A DNA stretch of 64,000 bases from Cliona cf. orientalis (lineage: Eukaryota; Porifera; Demospongiae; Clionaida; Clionaidae). Below are positions 24,336 through 36,000 of the stretch, one piece after another. The notes beneath the pieces are model-generated. The model made no database searches. It had not been told where the DNA came from and saw only the letters and a program-made list of their open reading frames with translations. The translations under genes were made by a program, and so were the position numbers. The DNA lies in assembly GCA_963930775.1 (NCBI GenBank), contig OZ005701.1, positions 5,463,669-5,527,668 of the forward strand. The letters are read 5' to 3'. The first letter of the stretch is position 1; the number at the start of each line of letters is the position of its first letter.

Positions 24336-26850
24336 ATACTATATACAACGAAAAATATTTTTCAGACGGTCATTTTTCTTATATAGTCCGTGTCATTACA
24401 CGAGGGCATGGATACGCGTCTTGGATGCGCCCGGTTGCTATAAACGAGCCGCACTACAAGGCTCAGGATTGGTCAGAACTGTAGGGCCGTGTGCACAAAG
24501 AAGAGTGGCCTTAAGGTACCATTAAATTGCGTGGGCGTGAGGTGGGGGAAATGACACCTAAACCACATCAAAGTCATTAGTGAGGTGCATGTTGTGTAAC
24601 CACGTCCTTTTAATTGCCCAGGTCTCATGGGTGTGGCTGCTAGAGCCGGAAGTGTTCCTTTAATATCCTCAATGGACCGGAAGCCGAGCCGGAAGGGAGG
24701 GGCCAGGCCACGCCCAAAACAGCACCACCCTGTGCCTCAAGGGCCACCATTCTCAATCAAGTGCCGACTGGCCACCGGATGTCCACCGGAAGCCCACAAT
24801 CAATCCCAATTAAAACACACAGCTTCCTCAAGGCCAAAATACACACAAACACTTGGAGGCCGTTCTGCCACACCGCCCACACAAGAGCTCACCTCATTTC
24901 CTGTGTGGGCGGGGCAACAACACGTCATCGCAACCACATCCACTTCAAACCATCGTCAGCTTCCGTCCAGCCGTACGGTCCCCTCCATCGCACCATAGAC
25001 TATACACATTAACTGACATGGCCTCACCTTTGACCTCCTGCCACGCCCCCAAAGCCTCCTCGCGGGGTTCAAAGGTCACCACCGCTTCCGGGAAACGCCC
25101 ACCTATCGCCGAGGCCAAGTCTTAGGCGCCGATATCCAAGCACTGGCCCGTGAAGCCACGCCCAATCGGAAGCAATAAAACCTGCATTAACGCACACGTA
25201 CACACTCCACACAGTGCCAGGAACACGCCCACATGCTTAATTAGGCCTAATTAGCTTTTTTTTTTGTCGTTGCGGTTAATAATTAAGAAAGAATGCTTTG
25301 ATCTTGCTTTGATGTGGGCAAATACCGGTGTTTTCTTCAGGGGCCACTTCCGGTTGCTAATTACACACGCATAATCATCCCTGGCCGATTCTGGACACGC
25401 CCACCTTCGACCAAAAGCACTCGTATGGCCTCTTCAGCCACGCCCCCTCACGATTCGCTAATTAAATTAGCAATTCCTGACACTCACGCCCACGCAATTT
25501 AATGGTACCATAGCACACTTGCTTGCTTTGCCAAGGGGTGTGGCCTCTGCAACCGCTTCCATCTGCGCATGCGCACGGTGCTAATGGACAATCTTGCCCA
25601 GGCAGGATACTGTTTGTGCATGAACTATGTCTATGTTTTGTGAGCATGTACTGTTAATAGTAGGCATATTACATCAAAATTTTAGATTATTCTTTACACT
25701 TTCTTTACCACACATAATAATAAAGGAGGCTTCAAGATACAATTTAGTCTTTGTTCTGTAAAATTTCATTGAGTGGTTGCGGAGATATGGCTGTTTTAAT
25801 ATTTCTAAACATCACAATTTTTCTGCCAGGTGTGTGTGTACTATTCCAAAATGGGAATGGCACGTAACATGTTGATTGCTTTAGAGGCCTATAACTCAAA
25901 AACTACACTACTGATTGACTCCAAACTTGAAATATAGCATGTAAGTACCTCTCTACTTATTCTACTGATGAATTTAACATGCCTTAATGAATAAAAAACA
26001 TTTGGTGTGCATACATGTTTGGCTGCTACAGTAGCTAATACTTCACTGCCTCAGAATTCCAGAAGCTGACTTCATGCATGATTTTTTGAAATTACTAGTC
26101 TAGATGTCCGCTCAAACACATACATAAGTTTTCATAGTGTTACACACACATGTTCACACATGTACATACTCATATGCACATATTAATATTGATTTCTGAA
26201 GTGGAATCTATTCTTAAAGTGTATGATGAGCCCTGAGTTCTTTAGAAGCAACAAAGAGTTTAAAGTGTGTGCACTTTCTATGTATCATACTTTTTGACAG
26301 AAATAGTCTAGCAAGGGGTAGTTTGAGCCAAAAATTTCATTTTTCATATTTTCAACACATTTTATCATATGTACACATGTTATTTTATGCAAAGTAAAAT
26401 GCTTATTGAGCTCTTTTCAACCAAACACTTCAAAAATGGTTAAAACTACTAAAAAATTTGAAATCAGCACCTTAAGTTACCCCTAAAAGCATAAAATGCT
26501 CTGGAGAAGTGAGCAACATGGAGCAAGTTGAAGTTACCATTAGCAATATTTATGTGCCACAGTAGTTGAGTATGTGGTATTTATGGAGTTTCCCTGAAGC
26601 CCTGCAATGCCGAAAGTGGTTACAACCCAACACTTTGGATACTGTAGTGTAGTGCTATCTTTGCTGAAGCCTGTGGTGCAAGTTTGGTGTTCGTAGCACA
26701 TTGTAGTGAGTAGTTATGATCCCTGAAACTTCGTAATATTTATATGTGTGCAGATTTTTTTATAGGCATTTTTTGGGGTTCTGATATGCCTATTAATAGG
26801 TGATCATGCATGCTAGCCACATTATCCCATGATTATGACATTAAACATAC
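24336..26850. other. 2.5 kb segment found only in unit B
   Basis: Unit A lacks it (junction near 10,020). The first 180 bases match, inverted, the right end of the THAP-type element at 35,480-35,650. Positions about 24,440-25,600 are GC-rich and packed with CACGCCC and CCGGAAG (ETS-core) motifs. Three overlapping frames there (largest 24,627-24,998, starting MGVAARAGSV) have low-complexity composition and no domain, so I do not call a gene. From 25,640 onward the DNA is AT-rich with nothing recognisable. Confidence 0.6.
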
Positions 26851-27274
26851 TTGTAATTAATAATATATATAATTTGAAAATGGCGTGCTAAAGCTGCTGT
26901 GTAGCATGTCGTTGAATCTGCTTGCATCCGAGAGAACTCTTATAGGTAAAGTAATCAGTTGTGTCTGTTATCTTGATCTATTAAAATTCAGGAGATCTAG
27001 GCACCTGAGCGGAAAACAAATCAATCAAACTTGGTGAAAAACTGGCTTCAGTATGCTTCAAATTTATGGACACGGTCCACGAGCGTCACAATAGTGCCTT
27101 TTTGTTGGCCACCATAGCCACACCTATCGACATTGTCATGCATGACATTGTGCTTTCCTCTCTCATGCGCATGACCTAGCAGAATATTAAGCATGTAAAG
27201 GTCATTAACCGGTTTATGCATGCTGCTGCAGCCCTCATCTCTATGGATGCAGCATGCGGGGTGCTTACATTGTA

Positions 27275-27808
27275 CCGTATAGCGGGTAAATTTGGCGAGC
27301 ATCAAATTTGGCGAATCACTCCCTTAAAGATATTGGCTAATTTTAAATTTGGCGACTTGACAAATTGTGAGCGCAAGCGCATGACGCGATAAACAAGTGA
27401 CGTAATGCATGGATCAGCTGCTGGCCGGCCGGCCACTCCATTCGCCGAGCTAGCTAGCAGCTGTTCAGCCTCGAACCCAGCCTGGCCTGGGTTCAAGGCT
27501 GGACAGCTGTCAAAAATGGAGACGTATCAGATCTATAGTTGTGTTCGAGGCACATGTTGATGACGAAGGTAGCGTCGGATGTTTAACCTGAAAGAACTTG
27601 AGCAGCGACATTGATTCCTGACAAACGATTCTGTTTTAGGTTGCGAGCAATCAATCTGAATTCGCACTGCTCTCGTTCACATGCGCATGCGCACACATAG
27701 TCATTACGTCAGAAAAATACAGTTGTTTAAATATTGGCGAGTTTTAATTTGGCGATTTTCTTCAAAATCGCCAAATTAAAAACCTCGCCAAAGTTTCCCG
27801 CTATACGA
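27275..27808. mobile_element. MITE with CCGTATAGCGGG ends, TA target
   Basis: Left end ccgtatagcgggtaaatttg; right end caaagtttcccgctatacg with one terminal mismatch; TA on both sides. AATTTGGCGA motifs repeat in both subterminal regions. It is absent from unit A (near 10,462). Confidence 0.88.
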
Positions 27809-28479
27809 TATTTGCATCCAGATCTAGACTCTAGAGGAAAATTTTAATATGAACTGCAACTACATACCTACTACGAATGTTGCTCAGATTCAGTTCCATA
27901 GGGCTTCACATTTCGGTCAATGGACAGGAGTATCCCGAACATTATTTAGAACATGTCGTCAATCTTTACCTGTTTGTATATGTCATAACAAATTTGGACC
28001 CACCTCCCCCCCCCCCTTTTTATTCCCTCCAGTCAATATATTATTTCAAATATTTGGACCCCCGGTCCTTAATATATGGACCCCCATGCATATTATCAAC
28101 TACACATGTATAGCAGCGATTCAGAAGGGTCAGGGGCTTGCGCACAGGGTAATTATGTAGTAAATGCACTCTACAATGTGCAGATCATAATATTATTGAT
28201 GGTGGACTGTCAGGCAGTGAACGCTCAAACTGTTTGACACGATTATGGATATAGATTACATACACGTATTCATGATACGGCTAAGATACTATGATCATCC
28301 AGGCAGCCAGGATAAGGTCTCCTTGTTGATAAGTACCAAGACATATGACAAATCTGCTTCTTCTAGCATGTACACCAACGAAAGTGTAGTATACGTATGT
28401 GTATCATGGCAGCTCTATATAGCTATGTAGCTGCTTACCTCACTTCTTCTAGTCATATTAAAGTCTGTATTAAAGTATA

Positions 28480-29536
28480 ACATTCTAGAAGCTGCGTATA
28501 CGTAGCAGATTTTTATCCCGCGTGCATGCGCAAGGGGTAAAGTAATCGATCGTGTTGTCGTAGTTGTCGTTAGCACAAAAACTGCCATTCAGTTAACTCG
28601 GGTTAAACTATACGTTTACCCCCCATTACGCTTGGCCACTAAGTTGTGCGCATGAGCAGTAAACACAATTGGTATGCATATGCATTGATGGTCACTGTCA
28701 ATAGGTATGGCTATGGTGGCCAACAAAAAGGCACTATTTATGGCGCTCGAGCTCATGGACCGTATCCCTCGATTTGACGCACACTGAAGCCAATTTTTCG
28801 CCGAATTTGATTGATTCCAGGGGGGTGTGATCAGCTAGGCGTGACTTACGCGCATGCCCAGTCTTAGTCAAACAACGGCATAGCTGCCAACCATCCTGTT
28901 CTTACCGGGAATATCCCTCAAATAGGTGCTTGTTCCCGGTATCCTGGCAGAGGAGGCTGTATTCAAGCAATCTCCATGCCATGGGCCATGGCATTTGTGA
29001 TTCATACTCTAACTATTGCACACCCATAAACTTATGCAATTAAGCGGAAAAGTGATTCTTAACTACATACCATAAAAGGAAATGCTTACAACAATGCCCT
29101 GGGCAATTCATTATGCATGAAGATATAGAGTAAGGTACTGTCTATAACATATCTACTACAATAGGCAAAAATTACCACAGTACGTACATGTAGCTTTCTA
29201 ATAACTCTGAAAGTACTGTTACTGAGTGAATAGCATGCAATTATTCAATAGTGTATCATTAATGTTAAATCAAGCAGAAAATGACAAAAATTATGATTCT
29301 ATCAAAGGCATTGTGTCACGATATAAGTGGTGATTGTTACTAAATTTAGATCTAGTATACGGACTCGCGTTGTCAAAAATTGCACACAAACAAAAATTAA
29401 TATTATCGCGTGCTTGTCGTGGACACAGAACACCATCGAACGACAAGGCAAGGACATAGCTACTCATGGCGCTACTAGAGGACTGGTACAATGTATCTCT
29501 ATCTGCTTGTCGACCTACTCTCGCTCGCTAAAGGTA
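28480..29536. repeat. Segmental duplication unit C (start of a third copy)
   Basis: Matches A 66-1,155 and B 11,083-12,208 but has a 63 bp deletion and a short inversion (28,590-28,827). It runs into the left half of the TIR element 29,306-29,834 and then stops resembling A and B. Confidence 0.85.
28590..28827. other. Inverted 238 bp segment within unit C
   Basis: The sequence from ttaactcgggttaaactata to gccgaatttgattgattcc is the reverse complement of A about 205-420, while both flanks (ending tgccat and starting ggggggtgtgatc) stay in normal orientation. Confidence 0.85.
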
Positions 29537-29834
29537 AATCTACTTGTGGTATACTACCTTGCACGTGGTAGATCTAGCTAGACATAGACATCGCTACTCT
29601 GGCACGGCCGACTCTCGCCCGTCCTTCTGATAGATCTCTTACCTTCCTCTGCTAGCTGAAGACCTTCCAGCTCCAACACTTCAGCCTTTCTTGGACCGAT
29701 CGCGTTCTGCTACCGCAAACTACAACCGTTGATTGAAAAGTGGCTGCCAGATTTCAATCCAATGGGTGCGGTTTAATACATCACGTATGACACTAATTTA
29801 TTAAAAATAGCCCTTATTTCGCGGCACAATGCCT
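29306..29834. mobile_element. TIR element with AGGCATTGTG ends and TCAA target
   Basis: Left end aggcattgtgtcacgatata and right end ttatttcgcggcacaatgcct, flanked by TCAA on both sides. A full copy in reverse lies at 36,581-37,044 with TTAA flanks. Units A (937-1,150) and B (11,996-12,208) keep only the left half. A TTAA/TCAA 4 bp target suggests piggyBac-like mobilisation (inference). Non-autonomous. Confidence 0.8.
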
Positions 29835-29934
29835 TCAAGTAAATGTAGTTTCAAAGATTAGTAGGTATGTAACGGGGGATTGACAACAGCAAAGCTGGCA
29901 GTTCAAACCAAAGCTCCCACCCTCCCACCCCTAG

Positions 29935-30691
29935 CAGGGGCGTAGCCAGGATTCTGAGTATGGGGGGCTTTAGGGACACGCACATTATGCTTTTTAAAGT
30001 TCCTATTATGCTATGCTCTAATTCCCAACACCAAGCCAATTATGCTCATTGTTTTGTACCTATTATGCTCTAGATTTCTCTTAATTTTTAATATTTTGCA
30101 TACTAATCTGTGATAATTCGTTTGGAAACTTACACTTTATGACAGCTTAACTACCCGGAAAGATAAGCTACAGCCATACTAGACTACACTACTCGCTAAA
30201 TATTAAAAAAGTACTATGTACTCGATTGATTACCTGACTACCTCATATTTTAACCCTATTATGCCAGCATTATGCTGGCATAATAAAACCACCTATTATG
30301 CCCAAAGCAATGCCAGCATATTGTGCTTGTCTCTAGGGGGCTTGATAGTAAAATTTTCGCCTTGGCCACATCCATTAATTAGGATCACGCGATTGAACTA
30401 TTGACTATTAAACTTAGAACTCGAAGCTAAAGTATAGTGTACTAAGCTTGCGCAAGTTCTTATACACCGCCGTGCTTTAAGTGCTGAAAAATATGGATTT
30501 CTACAGCTGAAATGGATTGTTAAGATGTAAGTTAGAGCAGTAAAATGCAGTATTCATAGACTACTTACTGCAAAGAAGCTAATTTAACTGTTGCCACGCC
30601 CACTATGGCTGATGACAAAGGGGGGGGGGGGTTTGAGCCCCCAAAGCCCCCTCCCCCCCCCCCCCCCCCCCCCCCTCTGCCTATGCCACTG
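29935..30691. mobile_element. hAT-like element with CAGGGGCGTAGCCAGG end
   Basis: Left end CAGGGGCGTAGCCAGGA; right end is the complement of CAGTGGCATAGGCAG; flanked by CCTAG on both sides. The interior has TATTATGCC repeats and a 23-base poly-C run (30,653-30,675) next to its right end. The terminal type is common among animal hAT MITEs. There is no transposase. Confidence 0.75.
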
Positions 30692-31070
30692 CCTAGCCTT
30701 GGCTTTGCTACCACTGTTCAACTGATCTTGACGCTGATCTGATCAGTTGTGACCAGTACCCACCTGTGGAGGGGGGTGGGGATAATACCGCATCCCCATC
30801 ACCATGCAGTATCTCCAAGGAAAAAGATGCAGATTAATAAACTCGGAGGCCTGGCCATACTCAACCCACGAATGCTTAGCTGCAAATACACTGTAAACCT
30901 CCAATCCATAGCACCAGTAAGGCCTCCACCATTAGTGCACAACAAGCCACGCCTCGGGTACACCCTCCCAACAACAACCCCATCTAGCCAGCTGCTAGGC
31001 AGCATTTCCATTATTTCTCTGAAGTTCACAAAATTATAGCCATGAACAGTATTATATAATTTCCACTTAC

Positions 31071-31261
31071 AAGCAAGCATAATGGAGAGGTGTGTAGCCC
31101 CAGACACAAGTCCTCCCCACATTAGGTATGTCACGATAATAATATTGTTCAGTTACTTTTCTTGGATCAACCGCTTTTCTCTCGACGAGTTCCCGAACGA
31201 TATGGAGCTCGCCTCGTTCACACGCTGTCAGTAGTTGTACCTCGACGTCTTCACTTGCCAT
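31071..31261 (-). CDS. Ankyrin-repeat protein, first exon
   Basis: The 5' exon of the minus-strand ankyrin gene. The ATG at 31,261 sits in a near-ideal context (gaaaccATGGCA); an in-frame ATG eight codons upstream is in poorer context. The 63 codons read MASEDVEVQLLTACERGEL, then HIVRELVERKAVDP, an insert NVGRTCVWG, and YTPLHYAC, ending in phase 2 at TT|GTAAGT. The first 35 residues fit an N-capping ankyrin repeat. All downstream ankyrin exons (21,533; 15,416; 14,264; 5,514; 2,403) start in phase 2, so exon 1 can join any of them. The protein would be a cytoplasmic binding scaffold. The C-terminal domains, and hence the specific role, lie outside the window. The first intron is about 9.4 kb and full of repeats. 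Confidence 0.75.
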
Positions 31262-31285
31262 GGTTTCGATCCAAGGTCTGCTCAC

Positions 31286-32730
31286 AGGAGCAGAGCCGGA
31301 TATCCGGATGAAAACGCGTGCCTCGGCAAATTTGCGTGCTAGTAATGGTGTGGTAGTGCGTAATAATTAAGAATTCACTGGTTCACATGTTTTGAGATAG
31401 TTTGTTAAACATTATTATGGGAGTGTCCGTGCCATCCCTACTTATAGTCTACTGACTCTATGATTTATGTTCATTGCCACACTACGTTATTATTATTATT
31501 ATATATGGACACGAGAATGTGAGCAAGGACGAAGTTGAATGAAAATGTAATAAGCTTAGTCATCATGATAAATACCAGTAAAAGTAAGAAATTGTACAAA
31601 GATTTAGTAATAGTAAGCATAATTTCGCTGACGCTGACAATTCCTCCAAAGAGATAGCTATTATACAATGTCATATTTCTTTGGAGAAACTGTCAGCATT
31701 GATATCAGTGTAGTCAATCTGTGGTCAACACAACTGTATAATAGTACGACCAAATTTGGTCAATTGTTATAAAAATCACAGTAGAACACACAACATTCAT
31801 CTATAATGATAGTGAATACCTACATTGTATACACACAGTCAACAGATCTGATTTAGAATCATGGTGTACTTTAATGTATAAGAAGTACTAGTCATGCGTA
31901 ATTGTATAAATTAAGGCATCCCACAGTACAGTACCGTATAAAGGGAAACATTCAAGGGAGGAAAGTTTCACAGACTCGCGAAGAAAACTCTCACGGAATG
32001 GCTAGATGAATCGTACATATGTAGGTGGGTGGGGTATGCTAAAAGTTGTGGAGAAAATTTTTGCAGGTGGCTCTGTCATGTGACGTTAATTTTGGACCCC
32101 CAAATATTCGGACTCCCCATGCAGACCCTGCTAACCATGTGTATACCTGCAACCCAGCCCCTGATCCCTCTAAATCTCTACTGTAGTTGATCATATGCAT
32201 GGGGGTCCATCTATTTCTTATTATAAGGGCCAGGGTCCAAATATTTTGACACATAGAGACCGGGGGGAACAAAAGGGGGGGGGGGGGCAAATTTTATCGT
32301 GAGAGTTCTCAAATCGCAAAATTCATGCATGAAAGTTTTCTCCATGTAATTATTACAGAAATCATGTTTGTATACTTTTTGGTATTGTAATCCCAACTTT
32401 ATCCTTCAATTTAAGAATCTGGTGGCACGACTGTATAAATCCACGATTAATTAACTGTCATGATAACAAAAGTAGTGTGCCATGGATGGACCTAGTACCT
32501 ATAGCTATGCACTATAAAATAAAGTGGATTTACATGTACCCAAAGTGAGAGGTCATGGTAGAGTCTTGAGTAATTAGCCCTGGAAAAAGACTAAATTTAA
32601 AATTTTGCTCTAGTATTGAAATTTCAGAGCCATCCCTACTATGACAGAAACAAGGGTGGTATAAAAATTTAATTAATAAATTTGCAGCAGCATACAAGTT
32701 GAAACCCACGAAAACTACATGGTGGTGGTG
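31286..32730. other. Intergenic interval, repeat remnants only
   Basis: It lies between the ankyrin 5' end and the TBC1D15 3' end, a head-to-tail arrangement on the minus strand. No gene was seen. Positions about 32,080-32,290 are an inverted relative of 10,620-10,760 and 27,985-28,145 (shared TATTTGGACCCCC and ATGGACCCCCATGCAT), a dispersed repeat of about 140 bp. Confidence 0.7.
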
Positions 32731-32981
32731 TCACTGTGTTTGATCAGTAGGCACAGCTCTACTGTCCGGATTGCACACTATGGTGTCGGTGTGGATCTTA
32801 GGGACACAGTCTGGTGATAGTCTTTCAGGGAGTGGCTTGACCACCAGTGACTGGAGGTTCTCGGGTAAGTTAGGGCAACCACCAAACTGACGACAAAGCA
32901 CCTCAGCCAGCTCAAGCAAAGGTGGAGGAGACATACCCTTGGCAAGGGAATTGATGTGCTGGGGGGGGGGGAGTGGGGAAA

Positions 32982-33065
<84 letters not shown>

Positions 33066-36000
33066 AAAGGAGAGAGAAAGAGGGAGGGAGAGTGAGAGGG
33101 GGGAGGGGGAGAGAGAGAGAGAGGGATAGTCACGTTGAAAACTACATAGAAGCTATGCTATGACACTGAGCAGGTGCAACTGATGACACTGTGTGGTTAT
33201 TACCTGCAGTATGTCACTGAAGTCGTACTTTGGATTGATGAGGTGGTCCCTCTCTTTCAGTAAGATGGCCAGAGCAATAAACAGAGCAAAGTCGGAACTG
33301 AGGTACTGTGTCCAAATTACCTAAAATCAGTGGGTAACAAAATATCACACTAGATCATGTACATGTACATGTACATGTAAGTTCTCCAAGCACCCACCAA
33401 CCTACCTCCCAAACACACATGATATCTTCATAAGAGAACTCTCTCTTGAAGTGGACCAACAGCCAACGGAAGCAAAAATACAAATTATTGCTGTCCTTCT
33501 CCTCTGAAATTACAATAAAATAGTTATAATTACATGTAATTTTATGCACACTGTAGTGTCCTGGATTAGTGGCCATGTGCACTTAATAATTTTGATCAGC
33601 ATGGATGCTTACCCAGCATAAAATATTGTACATTAGAAACTGCATGCTCCATTGACTCCATGAAATGTAGTGCATGGATGGTTACCCAGGATACTCAGTA
33701 CTCATGTCATTAAGCTCGAATGGAAATCATTACATATCTGTAGTACATTTACAAATGGACACACTTCTGAAATCACTTAACTCACTCAAGTATTCATAGA
33801 ATTCGTTGTCAGTGAGGCTGAGCAGAGCCCTCAGTTGTCGGAGCCTGCTCCTCATACCAGCCTGGCTCATCTCAAAGTGATGTTCCTACATGTACATGTA
33901 CATGTACATGTATAATTTATGACACATTCCATTACTCAAAATTAATGTATGGTATTGTCTGGCCACTATCAACCCTGATATCAATGGAGTATGGGGTATG
34001 TAAAGGAGTTTGAAATTAAGCTGGGAGCAATACTATACACCATGTACATGGCAGGTATCCCCCTCCCTCCCGGCAATGGTCCATTAAGACAAGGTAGCTG
34101 AGTCTACTCACAACAGTATCCATGAAGCCAACAAAACACCAGAAAGTGTCCACTTCATTCTCCATGACTGCCAGCAATGGAGCAAGCAGGTCACTCATAC
34201 CCTGCACATAACCTGCAAGAAAACAAAAATATGTGTAGACACATATACATGTATGTGTACACATAGCAGGGAGATTATCAACTAGATGCAGAGGGTGCAA
34301 TACCACTCTTATAAAACTTTTAGAAACAACCATCCCTTGTTAATCAACGACAGTACTACCCTTACTTATCAATCGTGTACAGACATCTATAGGTAGAGTA
34401 AAAAAAAAAAAACCTCTACCTCGTGCCTGTTTACTTACATGGTATACCTAGGCCTCGTATTCTATGTATATTACATGAATATGTCCATGTATGTAGCAAA
34501 TAGATACAGGACTCTTGCATATGCATAATATACATGTATGATCAAAAATCACACACTATCCAGGTGACTAAATCTCATTATAAAGTACACTGTACCTAAG
34601 TCAAAGTTGTACATGACGTATGTCTTGAGTATGTCTTCGAGCTGGATAAGCTTGGGGCTGTCTGGATCGTTGAACAATGGGTGATCTCGGTCAGTGCGAA
34701 GAACATCCTTATCTATATACATGTCATGGAGGGGTTCCATTGTATATTAAGGTATAACAATGCAAGTACAATAACATGTCAAGACAAGTTTATTATAATT
34801 CTTTCACTTCGTATCAAAAAATATACATGTAAGCCACACTAAGCTCACGACTTTAATTTCAGATATGCCATGACTCATAAATGTACAATATCATTAAAGG
34901 GAGGGTGGCATAAAAAACTTTTAATTTTTTTATTGGCTCTTTTTGAACCTTGTATTCACATAATTTTTTGCTCTGCAATTTTTTGCAGAAAACGAGGTCA
35001 GTTTCCACTGATAATTGCATCCGCTTTTGCTCCATCCAGTTGTAGTGTAAGGAGGGCGCGGTTTCAACGTGACGTCAGAAAAGGAACGCGTGGAGCTAGC
35101 TCAAGCTAGCTAGCCATAGAATGATCAACAGATGCGTGGTTGCTGGGTGTTTTAACATCCCTAGTGATCGTGTAAGCCTATTCAAGTTGTGCCGTGGATG
35201 GTCGGTGGAATATTGTTGGAATAGCTCCAGACTTCAACCGCTCATATATGCAGTTCCAACTAAGTGTGCAATGGCCATGTTCTCGCTCTGCTCGAACGTT
35301 GCTACCGGACTACTAACAGTATGACAAAGAACAGACCTCGCCTCTCGCTTCGCTCGAGGCTCGGTGGCTAGCGCCAGCACCTGCTTAGCAGGCTTTTTGA
35401 AACGCACAGCACTTTCGCGCTGATCGTTGGACAATGCGTCTCTAGCTAGCTATAGCTATGGCCCGAGGCATTCAGGCCACTCTTCTTTGTGCAGTTCTGA
35501 CCAATCCTGAGCCTTGTAGTGCGGACTTTCTCTCCGTCCGCGCCGCGCGTTCATAGCAACCGGGTGCATCCAAGATGCATATCCATGCCCTCATGTAATG
35601 ACATGGACTATATAAGAAAAATGACTGAAAAATATTTTTCGTTGTATATTATAGTATAATTAATAACTTACTGATTAGATGCTTGAGCTCTCTCCATTTT
35701 GCGAACCTGTCCTCCTGGTCTGGAGTGAATGACTGCCACTGGTTCTTCATGGTCCAGTACTCACTCTCCCTCCTCTCCCTCAGTTCCATACGCTCTATGT
35801 CAGTCATCTCAAAGGGGTAGAAGCCAAGCAGATACTTCCATGCCTCCTTCCGCACTTCAGGCTTCAGCCCCTGCAGAAAATAATCAAGTCATTCCCTATC
35901 AATCACAGATTACCTGCATCAGTTGCATGACTAAGCTTGTTTCATTGGTATAATATGTCTCATACCAGCTATTACTGTTCATGCAAGGTATGCACAAGAC

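Larger units (their letters stand above)
11083..28479. repeat. Segmental duplication unit B (17.4 kb)
   Basis: The second copy of the unit. It is longer than A because of DNA missing from A: 12,537-12,749 plus a 32 bp repeat, 13,225-14,140, a 1.15 kb local duplication, 16,758-17,655, 17,810-18,410, 20,106-20,475, 21,085-21,305, 23,136-24,080, 24,336-26,850 and 27,275-27,808. Its block order is also scrambled: the A 8,092-9,000 equivalent comes before a second copy of the A 5,335-5,630 equivalent. It carries three ankyrin exons on the minus strand. Confidence 0.88.

Noticed and set aside
24627..24998. 123-codon frame in the GC-rich island
   Set aside because: Overlaps two other open frames in the same strand, has low-complexity Pro/Ser/Thr/Arg composition and no domain. 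Length is explained by GC content.
32912..33163. Frames of repeated Arg-Glu or Ser-Leu across the GA microsatellite
   Set aside because: Pure translation of a dinucleotide repeat inside an intron.
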